Source: Candidatus Competibacteraceae bacterium
GTDB lineage: Bacteria; Pseudomonadota; Gammaproteobacteria; Competibacterales; Competibacteraceae
Length of the DNA stretch: 21,825 nucleotides
Direction of reading: 5' to 3'
NCBI GenBank assembly: GCA_007120095.1
Contig: SKOM01000187.1
Location: 1-21,825 of the forward strand
Shown here: piece by piece, positions 15,167 through 21,825 of the stretch
Numbering within the stretch: the first letter of the stretch is position 1
How the letters are laid out: each line of letters opens with the position of its first letter
The notes under the pieces: generated by a model
Seen by the model: only the letters and a program-made list of their open reading frames with translations
Database searches by the model: none
What the model was told of the DNA's origin: nothing
Position numbers and translations under genes: made by a program

Positions 15167-16148
15167 AAGCCTCTCTCTGTGGCAAAAGTTGCACAATTTG
15201 CGACAACCGGGCAGCCAGTGCTGTGACCAAAGCGTCGGGTAATTCAACCTCAACGGGCACCATCCAATACCGACCTGTCGCAAAACTACGGCATTTTACC
15301 GCGTCTTTTTCGGTCATGAGTATGGATTGCGTATCGGGAAACTGTAAATCCGAGCGTCGAAAGTGATGGTGATCGGGAAAAGCATGGGCAGTCACCTGCA
15401 AGCCGGCCGCACGCAGTCGGCGGAAAAACCGCTCAGGGTGACCGATACCGGCCACAGCATGCACGGATTGACCGCGCCACGCAGCCAAAGGTTGAGCCTG
15501 CTGCGGATCGTACACGGCCACCACCCGAGGCGTATGCAACTGCATGGTGTATTCCCCCGGCAATCCCTGACCGTTAGCGACAATGAAGTCCACCGTTTGC
15601 ATTCGCGCCGGGGGTTCACGCAAGGGACCCGCAGGCAAACAGCAACCATTGCCAAAGCGCCGTTCACCGTCAACCACCAGCACTTCGATATCCCGACCCA
15701 AAGCGTAGTGTTGCAGACCATCATCGGCCAGAATCACATCACAACCCAATGCCATGAGATGCCGAGCGCCACGCGGCCTGCGGACATCCACCACCACCGG
15801 ACAATGCCGGGCCAGCAATACGGGTTCATCACCGACCTGATACGGATCGGCCGCAGCACTGACCTCACACGGTGCGGCATGGCGCTGCCCCCCATAGCCC
15901 CGGGTCACCACCCCCGGATGATAGCCCCGGGCGCGTAATAACTGGACCAAAGCGATGGTTAACGGCGTTTTACCCGTACCCCCCACAGTTAAATTACCGA
16001 TCACAATCACCGGCACGGGCAAGCGCTGTACCCGCAACCAGCCACGGCGGTAAGCCAAGCGGCGCACCGCAACCAGCAGTCGAAACACGGCGCTGATCGG
16101 CATCAACAGCCACGCAATGATAGCCGGTTTGGTGTACCACCACGGCAT
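15147..16148 (-). CDS. lpxK: tetraacyldisaccharide 4'-kinase
   Basis: This 333-residue inner-membrane-associated kinase phosphorylates the 4' position of the lipid A disaccharide to form lipid IVA. An N-terminal hydrophobic segment (about residues 8-28) anchors it. The Walker A loop GNLTVGGTGKTP (51-62) and the DDGLQH motif (142-147) that binds metal and substrate are intact, followed by VVDGERRFGNGCCLPAGPLREP. The start is ATG 16148, only 5 bases after the chaC-like stop, with no clear ribosome site. The usual partners msbA (enterics) or exbBD (pseudomonads) are not upstream; a ChaC-like gene is. Confidence 0.97.
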   Translation of the reverse strand: MPWWYTKPAIIAWLLMPISAVFRLLVAVRRLAYRRGWLRVQRLPVPVIVIGNLTVGGTGKTPLTIALVQLLRARGYHPGVVTRGYGGQRHAAPCEVSAAADPYQVGDEPVLLARHCPVVVDVRRPRGARHLMALGCDVILADDGLQHYALGRDIEVLVVDGERRFGNGCCLPAGPLREPPARMQTVDFIVANGQGLPGEYTMQLHTPRVVAVYDPQQAQPLAAWRGQSVHAVAGIGHPERFFRRLRAAGLQVTAHAFPDHHHFRRSDLQFPDTQSILMTEKDAVKCRSFATGRYWMVPVEVELPDALVTALAARLSQIVQLLPQREAYGQEIT

Positions 16149-16153
16149 GGTGA

Positions 16154-16732
16154 TTAAAACACCTGAACCAATTCACGAATACGCAGCAATAACGGCTCGC
16201 GGATGCCTAAATCTTCCAGATGCTCAACCGTACTGTCCAGATAATCCCGATTCGCCCCACTCATGCCGCTGGCCTTGGCGACGACCGCAGCAGCAGTTTC
16301 AGCATCTAAACGCCCCGCATATTGCGGATGCTGACGATCCACCAAAAAGCACAACCCTTTGACCACACGGCGGTCATCCAGATGGATACGATGCGCCACC
16401 GCATGGTAAACCGCCGTCACCATTTCGCGTTGGTGCAAATACCCGATTACAGCATCACGCTCGGTGGCCGCCACGCGAAACGCTCGCCCCACACAGGAAC
16501 CGCCGGCATCGAGTCCGAACACCAAACCAGGAGCCGCTTGGCTGCCGCGATGCACCCAAGACCATACACACAGAGCGCGATGGTAACCGTAGAGACGCGC
16601 TCCGCAAGCTTCCTGGTAGACAAAACCCGGTCGCCACATCAACGAACCGTAGCCAAATACCCAAAAATCTCCCTCAGGCAAGACCGCATCAAGACACGCC
16701 GCCGCAACGGCAGGCTGGAGAGCGGCAGCCAT
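16154..16732 (-). CDS. ChaC-like gamma-glutamylcyclotransferase
   Basis: This protein of about 192 residues has the ChaC fold markers: FWVFGYGSLMWRPGF near the N-terminus (YGSL at 28-31), ARLYGYHRALCVWS, and REMVTAVYHAV with the expected catalytic Glu (E103). ChaC enzymes cleave glutathione to 5-oxoproline and Cys-Gly in the cytoplasm. ATG 16732 is preferred because it forms a TGATG with the pgi stop, a classic coupling arrangement; an in-frame TTG at 16747 would add five residues. It sits 5 bases before lpxK. Specificity for glutathione rather than another gamma-glutamyl compound is inferred from family membership. Confidence 0.9.
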   Translation of the reverse strand: MAAALQPAVAAACLDAVLPEGDFWVFGYGSLMWRPGFVYQEACGARLYGYHRALCVWSWVHRGSQAAPGLVFGLDAGGSCVGRAFRVAATERDAVIGYLHQREMVTAVYHAVAHRIHLDDRRVVKGLCFLVDRQHPQYAGRLDAETAAAVVAKASGMSGANRDYLDSTVEHLEDLGIREPLLLRIRELVQVF

Positions 16733-18369
16733 CAGCGTTGCTGACAATAATCGATCAAACTCCGGGTGGAGCTGTCTGGTGCCACCTGAGTGGCTCGCCC
16801 TTGCAGTTGCGGCAGAATAGATTTCGTCAATTGTTTACCCAACTCCACACCCCATTGATCGAACGAATTAATGTGCCAGATTACCCCTTGCACAAATATC
16901 TTATGCTCATACAACGCCAGTAAAATCCCTAAGGTACGCGGCGTCAGTGACTCGTACAATAACGTGCTGCTACAGCGATTGCCTGCAAAAACTTTGTACG
17001 GTAATAAGGCCTCCAGGGCCTCACCCTTCAACCCTTGGGCACTCAGCTCCGCCCGCGCTTCGTCGGCGGTACGCCCGGTCATCAAGGCTTGCGACTGTGC
17101 CAGACAGTTGGCGAGCAAGATGCTGTGATGATCGCCAACCGGATCAGTGGTATGCACCGGCGCAAGAAAATCAGCGGCAAATTGATGGGTACCTTGGTGC
17201 AGCAGTTGATAAAAAGCATGTTGGCCATTATTACCCAAACCGCCCCAAACTATCGGTCCGGTCGAATAATTCACCAGACCACCATCACGGTCGACAGATT
17301 TACCGTTGCTTTCCATATCCAACTGCTGCAAGTAGTTCGCCAGGTTGAGCAAGTAGTCATCATAAACCAGGATCACATGGCTGTGTGCCGCCAGAAAATT
17401 ACCGTTCCACACGCCGAGAAGGGCTAAAATCACCGGCAAATTATCTGCCAGTGGTGTATGACGGAAATGTTCGTCCAGGGCGTGCGCACCATCCAAAAGT
17501 TCATAAAAGCGCTCATAACCGAGATAAATCATGATCGATAAGCCAATCGCTGACCATAATGAATAGCGTCCCCCGACCCAGTCCCAGAAGACAAACATAT
17601 TGCCGGGATCGATGCCGAAGGCCTGGACGGCACGCAGATTGGTCGACACTGCGACAAAATGCTTGGCCACCGCAGCTTCATGCCCCAAGGCCGCCAGCAA
17701 CCATTCACGTGCGGTAACCGCATTGGTCATGGTCTCTTGAGTGGTAAAGGTCTTGGAAGCCACGATAAACAGTGTGGTTTCGGGGTCGCAGCGTCCGAGT
17801 ATGTGACGGGCATGAGCACCGTCAATGCTGGACAAAAACAAAATCTCCAGCATTGGATCACCGTAGGGACGCAGCGCCTGGCAGACCAGTTTAGGACCGA
17901 GATCCGAGCCACCGATGCCGATGTTCACCACCGTGCGAATGGGTTTGCCGGTATAGCCCGTCCATGCGCCACTACGGACTTTATCGGCAAACCGGCGCAT
18001 TTGCTCTAAAACTCCCCGTACTTCAGGCATAACATCCTGGTCATCAACCAGTATGGGGCGGGCACTACGATTACGTAAAGCCATGTGCAAAGCTGGCCGA
18101 TTTTCGGTGTGATTAATCCGCTGCCCCGCAAACAGTTGTTCAATAGCCGCAGGCAGTTCAGCTTGACGAGCCAGTTCTAACAACAGCTCAAAGGTTTCCG
18201 AAGTTATGCGTTGTTTGGAAAAATCGACCAGCAGATTTTCGTAACGCCGGGAAAAGCGCTGAAACCGATCCGGATCAGTGGCAAACAGCGTTCTCAAATG
18301 TTGCTGTGCTGTGGATTCAGCATGCTGTTGCAAAGCATGCCAGGCGGGTAACTCAGTAGGCTTAGGCAT
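16732..18369 (-). CDS. pgi: glucose-6-phosphate isomerase
   Basis: This 545-residue protein interconverts glucose-6-phosphate and fructose-6-phosphate. Its length is near that of E. coli Pgi (549). Two SIS domains are evident: NIGIGGSDLGPK (149-160), SKTFTTQETMTNA, then FWDWVGGRYSLWSAIG (261-276), MESNGKSVDRDG with catalytic Glu353, NNGQHAFYQLLHQG with His384, and a C-terminal QWGVELGKQL carrying the conserved Lys. ATG 18369 (MPKPTELPAW) matches the family start; the frame is open to 18648, but that part overlaps the moeB-like gene and reads as nonsense. It supplies fructose-6-phosphate for UDP-GlcNAc and hence lipid A, which may explain its presence upstream of lpxK. Confidence 0.97.
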   Translation of the reverse strand: MPKPTELPAWHALQQHAESTAQQHLRTLFATDPDRFQRFSRRYENLLVDFSKQRITSETFELLLELARQAELPAAIEQLFAGQRINHTENRPALHMALRNRSARPILVDDQDVMPEVRGVLEQMRRFADKVRSGAWTGYTGKPIRTVVNIGIGGSDLGPKLVCQALRPYGDPMLEILFLSSIDGAHARHILGRCDPETTLFIVASKTFTTQETMTNAVTAREWLLAALGHEAAVAKHFVAVSTNLRAVQAFGIDPGNMFVFWDWVGGRYSLWSAIGLSIMIYLGYERFYELLDGAHALDEHFRHTPLADNLPVILALLGVWNGNFLAAHSHVILVYDDYLLNLANYLQQLDMESNGKSVDRDGGLVNYSTGPIVWGGLGNNGQHAFYQLLHQGTHQFAADFLAPVHTTDPVGDHHSILLANCLAQSQALMTGRTADEARAELSAQGLKGEALEALLPYKVFAGNRCSSTLLYESLTPRTLGILLALYEHKIFVQGVIWHINSFDQWGVELGKQLTKSILPQLQGRATQVAPDSSTRSLIDYCQQR

Positions 18370-18403
18370 AAGTATCTCTTGATCAGTTGGATGCAGTATT
18401 AAC

Positions 18404-19174
18404 TCAGTTCTCGGTTGAGTTCGTAGCGTCAGACATGGCGCACACGGGACAGTGGGGATTCTTAGGTAAACTAACGGACTGCGATTCCATGTGCAAAGCG
18501 TCGAGCAGTAACAACCGCCCCTGTAACAGCTCGCCTTGACCAAGCAACAGCTTGAAGGTCTCCACTGCTTGAATACTGCCGATAATGCCCAGTAACGGGG
18601 CGAGCACCCCGGTCTGGCTGCAGCGTTCCTCCGCCATATCAGTGTCACGGTAGAGACAACGGTAACAGGGGGTATTCGGCTGATCAGGACGCACCACTAA
18701 TACCTGGCCTTCAAAGCGAATCGCCGCACCACACACCAAGGGCCGCCGGGCCGCAACGCAGGCAGCATTCAACGCCAGACGGGTCGATAAATTATCGCTA
18801 CAATCGACAACCACATCAGTGGCTGTAACCGCCGCCCGCAGCGCCGATCCACTCAGCGGGTCGGCCAGGGTATCGACGGCGACCAGAGGATTAATGGCTT
18901 GCAGGGCCAGGCGTGCGGAATCGACCTTGCGCTGGCCGATACGATCCGTGGTATGGGTAATCTGGCGTTGCAAATTAGACAGCTCAACCGTGTCGAAGTC
19001 GTTCACCGTCAAACGCCCCACACCGGCAGCCGCCAGATATAAAGCCACCGGCGATCCCAAACCGCCGAGGCCGATGATCAGCACACGAGCTGCAGCCAGC
19101 CGCTCTTGGCCGCTGATATCGAACTCCGGCAGCAAAATTTGCCGACTGTAGCGAAGCAGGACCTGATCCTCCAT
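18404..19174 (-). CDS. moeB: MoeB/ThiF-family sulfur-carrier adenylyltransferase
   Basis: This 256-residue E1-like enzyme adenylates the C-terminal Gly of a ubiquitin-like sulfur carrier (MoaD or ThiS). The N-terminus LLRYSRQILLPEFDISGQE, nucleotide loop VLIIGLGGLGSP (31-42), DFDTVELSNLQRQ, VVDCSDN and CGAAIRFEGQ are clear. Two zinc cysteine pairs are intact (C170/C173 and C242/C245), and C185 in EERCSQTGV sits at the conserved cysteine of the family. No rhodanese domain is fused. MoeB, ThiF and HesA cannot be separated with certainty and no moa or thi genes are nearby. ATG 19174 aligns with homologues; AGGAGG (19189-19194) is 14 bases away, and an in-frame GTG 19189 overlaps it. It is the first gene of the minus operon. 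Confidence 0.9.
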   Translation of the reverse strand: MEDQVLLRYSRQILLPEFDISGQERLAAARVLIIGLGGLGSPVALYLAAAGVGRLTVNDFDTVELSNLQRQITHTTDRIGQRKVDSARLALQAINPLVAVDTLADPLSGSALRAAVTATDVVVDCSDNLSTRLALNAACVAARRPLVCGAAIRFEGQVLVVRPDQPNTPCYRCLYRDTDMAEERCSQTGVLAPLLGIIGSIQAVETFKLLLGQGELLQGRLLLLDALHMESQSVSLPKNPHCPVCAMSDATNSTEN

Positions 19175-19219
19175 GCCGCCAGACTCCACCTCCTGATCTG
19201 AAAATGCACTTTGTTGGTC

Positions 19220-19228
19220 ATCATAGCA
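19220..19228 (-). promoter_or_regulatory. extended -10 promoter for the moeB-pgi-lpxK operon
   Basis: On the minus strand TGC-TATGAT gives a TGn extended -10 box; transcription would start near 19213, about 40 bases before ATG 19174. The -35 region is poor, as is common with extended -10 promoters. Confidence 0.5.
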
Positions 19229-19255
19229 AATCTATTTTACGATTAAACTAAATGT

Positions 19256-19274
19256 TCACAGCAATACGCTGTGA
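19256..19274. repeat. inverted repeat upstream of the moeB promoter
   Basis: TCACAGC-AATAC-GCTGTGA is a perfect 7-bp inverted repeat centred about 50 bases upstream of the predicted minus-strand start, a position suited to a regulator. The regulator is unknown, and this is not a CRP site because the half-sites point the wrong way. Confidence 0.4.
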
Positions 19275-19339
19275 GGTATTGTGGTAAAACGCACTCTAGC
19301 GCATGATGACCTCGCATTCATTGACAAGACCGGTATTGT

Positions 19340-19368
19340 TTCACTAACTCGTAGACTCGCAGTAAAAT
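19340..19368 (+). promoter_or_regulatory. candidate promoter for the PaaK-like gene
   Basis: TTCACT (19340-19345), a 17-base spacer and TAAAAT (19363-19368) match four and five of six sigma-70 positions. A perfect TTGACA at 19321-19326 is also present but has no -10 at the right distance. The implied leader is long, about 220 bases. Confidence 0.42.
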
Positions 19369-19370
19369 AG

Positions 19371-19478
19371 GGATACAAAAGTATCCGGGTCAATGCGATT
19401 GTCCCGGGCTGATCGCTTAAACTGAAGAAACGCGGCCTAGTGAATCCAGCCCGCCAATCCGGTTAGGGGCCGATCAGC
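19371..19478 (+). repeat. three abutting inverted repeats in the PaaK-like leader
   Basis: GGATAC-AAAA-GTATCC (19371-19386) is followed by CCGGGTCAAT-GCG-ATTGTCCCGG (19385-19407, one T-T mismatch) and then by GCTGATCG (19408-19415) pairing with CGATCAGC (19471-19478) across 55 bases. If transcribed, this could fold into a compact multi-stem leader; at the DNA level they could be operators. Confidence 0.5.
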
Positions 19479-19593
19479 ATCCATTCAGGACATCGCCGAT
19501 AGGACACTGCGGCTCGCTTCAACAGCACTGAACGGACTGTTGATGGCTGGGCTCAGTGGCACGATTCGGTTACTTCTCTTGGAGCATAGTGCG

Positions 19594-20829
19594 ATGGAGT
19601 ACTACGATAATCTTGAAACTCAGTCTGCCAAGGCACGTACAACGACCTTGCGCGAGGCACTGCCGGTGCAGATTGCCCATGCTCAGGAGCGCTCGGGTTA
19701 TTATGCCCGGGTGCTTGCCGGTATCGATCCAGAGTCCATCGACAGTCCCGAAGCGCTGGCCAGTTTACCCGTTACTCGTCGCTCCGAGCTTCAGACAGTA
19801 CAACAAAAAAACTATCCTTTTGGTGGTCTTACCACTGTCGACACCGAGCGTTTGACTCGCGTCTACCAGTCACCCGGACCGATCTACGAGCCCGAAGCCC
19901 GCCGCCCCGATTACTGGCGCATGGCACGAGCCTTGTTTGCCACCGGATTGCGCGCTGGTCAGTTAATTCACAATGCGTTTTCTTACCATTTCACCCCAGC
20001 CGGTTTTATGCTGGAAACAGGGGCGCGCGCGCTGGGCTGTCCGGTATTTCCCGCCGGCACCGGGCAAACCGAATTGCAAGTCCGCGCTATCAACGATCTC
20101 AAGCCGGTGGGCTATGCCGGCACACCGGCTTTTCTTAAAACCTTATTGGACAAAGCCGATAAGCTTGATCTTGATGTATCCAGCCTCAAATGCGCCCTCG
20201 TGTCGGGCAGCTTGTTGCCGCTGAGTTTACGCCAAGAGTTCAACGAGCGTGGCATCAAGACTTTTCAGTGCCTGGCCAGCGCCGATATCGGTTTGATTGC
20301 GTACGAGTCTATTCCTGGGGAGGGACTGATTTGCGATGAGGGTGTGGTCATCGAAATTGTACGCCCAGGCTGTAGCAAACCCGTAGCGGATGGTGAAGTG
20401 GGTGAATTAGTGGTGACCACCTTTAATCCTGAATACCCACTGATTCGCTTTGGTACCGGCGATCTATCAGCGATCTTACCCGGGAAAAGCCCCTGTGGCC
20501 GCACCCATGTGCGGATTCGTGGCTGGTTAGGTCGGGCTGATCAGACGGTTAAAGTCCGCAGACTGTTTATCCATCCCTCGCAAATTGCGGCCACCCTGAA
20601 ACGCCACCCGGAAATCACCAAAGGTCGTTTAGTAGTCAGTAGCGAAAACCATCAAGATGTGATGACCTTGGAATGCGAACTCAGCGATACCCCCCACCCC
20701 AAGCTGGCAAAAAAAATCGCCTCCAGCTTACGTGATATCTGCAAGCTGCGCGGTGAGGCTGTATTCCTGAGTCCTGGCAGTCTACCCAATGACGGTCAAG
20801 TGATTGTGGATCGCCGCAGTTACGAATAA
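19594..20829 (+). CDS. PaaK-like adenylate-forming family protein with atypical active-site motifs
   Basis: This 411-residue protein has the phenylacetate-CoA ligase family layout and length: helical N-terminus with QERSGYYARVLAG, the SYHFTPAGFMLETGARALGC core, PVGYAGTPAFLKTLL, VGELVVTTFNPEYPLIRFGTGD and GWLGRADQTVKVRRLFIHPSQI. The Gly/Ser/Thr-rich ATP loop expected near residue 92 (SSGTTGxPT) is instead QSPGPIYEPE, and the C-terminal catalytic Lys motif (EGK in PaaK) reads DGQ, with Gln402. The P-loop variant appears to define a subfamily; the Lys loss may be specific to this protein. Reduced or altered adenylation is possible. ATG 19594 is chosen because GGAG (19581-19584) lies 9 bases before it. 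It is 31 bases upstream of acetoacetyl-CoA synthetase and likely in its operon. The substrate is unknown. Confidence 0.85.
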   Translation: MEYYDNLETQSAKARTTTLREALPVQIAHAQERSGYYARVLAGIDPESIDSPEALASLPVTRRSELQTVQQKNYPFGGLTTVDTERLTRVYQSPGPIYEPEARRPDYWRMARALFATGLRAGQLIHNAFSYHFTPAGFMLETGARALGCPVFPAGTGQTELQVRAINDLKPVGYAGTPAFLKTLLDKADKLDLDVSSLKCALVSGSLLPLSLRQEFNERGIKTFQCLASADIGLIAYESIPGEGLICDEGVVIEIVRPGCSKPVADGEVGELVVTTFNPEYPLIRFGTGDLSAILPGKSPCGRTHVRIRGWLGRADQTVKVRRLFIHPSQIAATLKRHPEITKGRLVVSSENHQDVMTLECELSDTPHPKLAKKIASSLRDICKLRGEAVFLSPGSLPNDGQVIVDRRSYE

Positions 20830-20860
20830 TACTCAATATTTTAATCTCCAGAGGATTCCC

Positions 20861-21825
20861 ATGCGTCATCCTTTATGGTCGCCCAGCCCCGAGCGGCTTG
20901 CCCGTGCCCATCTGACGGCCTTTACCCAGCGTGTCGAACAACGCTATGGCCTCACCCTGCCCGACTATGCCGCCCTGCACCGCTGGTCGCTGGAACAACC
21001 CACCGCATTCTGGCGTGAACTCTGGGACGCCAGCGGCGTGATTGGTGATCCGGGCCAGACAGTGTTACGCAACGCCGAGCGCATGCCGGGGGCGCAGTGG
21101 TTTCCCGAAGCGCAACTGAATTTTGCCGAGAACCTGCTCCGCCGTGATAACGACCGCACTGCGCTGGTTTTTCGTGGCGAAAATAAGGTGTCGCGCCGCC
21201 TGAGCTGGCGGGAATTACACGCCCAAGTGTCACAATTGCAGCAAGTATTGGCCGCAGCAGGGATTAGCCCCGGTGACCGGGTAGCCGCCTTTATGCCCAA
21301 TAGCCCAGAGACGGTCATCGCCTTGCTGGCCACCGCCAGCTTAGGCGGCATTTTCTCCTCATGCTCGCCGGATTTCGGTGTGCGCGGGATATTAGACCGT
21401 TTCGGACAGATCGAACCCAAGGTGCTGATTGCTACCGAGGGCTATTATTACAACGGCAAAACCCTCGATTGTTTGGACAAGCTCTGCGAAGTGCTGGCGG
21501 CCTTACCCAGCGTGCAGCGCTGCATAATCGTACCCTATACTCGTGAGCAACCACCCTTAGCGCAGCTCAATGCCACCCTGTGGCCGGACGCGCTGGCCGA
21601 ACACCCCGTAAAGCCCGTGCAGTATCAGCGCCAGCCCTTTAATCACCCCTTGTACATCATGTTTTCTTCCGGCACCACCGGCGTGCCCAAATGTATTGTC
21701 CACGGCGCGGGCGGCACCCTGCTGCAACATCTGAAAGAACACCGTCTGCACACCGATCTGCACCCCGACGATAAGCTGTTTTATTTCACCACCTGCGGCT
21801 GGATGATGTGGAATTGGCTGGTCAC
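20861..21825 (+). CDS. acetoacetate-CoA ligase (acetoacetyl-CoA synthetase), N-terminal part
   Basis: The gene starts at ATG 20861 after AGAGGA and stays open to the window edge: 321 codons of roughly 650 expected. It shows the N-terminal cap typical of acetyl- and acetoacetyl-CoA synthetases, FPEAQLNFAENLLRR, then FSSCSPDFGVRGILDRFGQIEPKV, the ATP loop SSGTTGVPK (269-277), CIVHGAGGTLLQHLKEHRLH and FTTCGWMMWNWLV. The DFGVRGILDRFGQIEPKV and HGAGGTLLQHLKEH stretches favour acetoacetate over acetate. The enzyme makes acetoacetyl-CoA from acetoacetate, ATP and CoA, used in ketone-body or polyhydroxybutyrate turnover. It follows the PaaK-like gene by 31 bases, probably in the same transcript. The 3' part is outside the window. 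Confidence 0.94.
   Translation, partial: MRHPLWSPSPERLARAHLTAFTQRVEQRYGLTLPDYAALHRWSLEQPTAFWRELWDASGVIGDPGQTVLRNAERMPGAQWFPEAQLNFAENLLRRDNDRTALVFRGENKVSRRLSWRELHAQVSQLQQVLAAAGISPGDRVAAFMPNSPETVIALLATASLGGIFSSCSPDFGVRGILDRFGQIEPKVLIATEGYYYNGKTLDCLDKLCEVLAALPSVQRCIIVPYTREQPPLAQLNATLWPDALAEHPVKPVQYQRQPFNHPLYIMFSSGTTGVPKCIVHGAGGTLLQHLKEHRLHTDLHPDDKLFYFTTCGWMMWNWLV

Larger units (their letters stand above)
19175..19593. promoter_or_regulatory. divergent intergenic control region
   Basis: These 419 bases separate the minus-strand moeB operon from the plus-strand PaaK-like gene, and I see no gene in them. They hold an extended -10 promoter on the minus strand, an inverted repeat upstream of it, a candidate plus-strand promoter and three abutting inverted repeats, each listed separately. 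From about 19479 to 19580 nothing further stands out. Confidence 0.6.

Noticed and set aside
18370..18648. Longer Pgi start
   Set aside because: The extension overlaps the moeB-like gene in another frame and does not resemble Pgi.

Overview
The window looks like chromosomal core DNA of a free-living gammaproteobacterium. The LPS cluster lpxK / Trm112-like / kdsB / LMW phosphatase lies convergent to rne, as it does in Pseudomonas-type genomes. BipA/TypA has the same length as the E. coli protein, and RlmL, PdxH, Pgi and RNase E are all close to gammaproteobacterial forms. PPi-linked pyruvate phosphate dikinase plus a membrane pyrophosphatase is more typical of purple-sulfur, sulfur-oxidising or methanotroph-like lineages than of enterics. 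I cannot name a genus. No tRNA, rRNA, insertion sequence, integrase or CRISPR array was seen.

Layout. 1-693: 3' end of rlmL. 885-6702: a plus-strand pyrophosphate module made of ppdK, a 261-residue unrecognised protein with an internal duplication, and hppA, followed by a possible 40-codon ORF. 6937-9073: a CspA-type cold-shock gene with a strong terminator, then typA from its own promoter; typA carries a Cys where the P-loop Gly should be. 9140-10416: a histidine phosphatase and pdxH. 10417-10760: a hairpin-rich leader. 10761-13553: rne. A perfect 9-bp stem follows, where rne meets the opposing operon.

13636-19174, minus strand, reads moeB-like, pgi, chaC-like, lpxK, Trm112-like, kdsB, LMW protein phosphatase. 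Gaps are tiny or negative (TGATG between pgi and chaC, 20-nt and 8-nt overlaps around the Trm112-like gene), so this is probably one operon. 19175-19593 is a divergent control region with an extended -10 promoter for the minus operon, a candidate plus promoter and three abutting inverted repeats. 19594-21825, plus strand, holds a PaaK-like adenylate-forming protein with non-canonical catalytic motifs and the first 321 codons of acetoacetyl-CoA synthetase.

How the genes fit together. PpdK interconverts pyruvate/ATP/Pi and PEP/AMP/PPi, and HppA turns PPi hydrolysis into an ion gradient, so the first cluster links the PEP-pyruvate node to membrane energy. The protein encoded between them is the best candidate here for an undescribed component. 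The minus operon joins Kdo-lipid A synthesis (LpxK, KdsB) to sugar phosphate, glutathione and sulfur-carrier functions.
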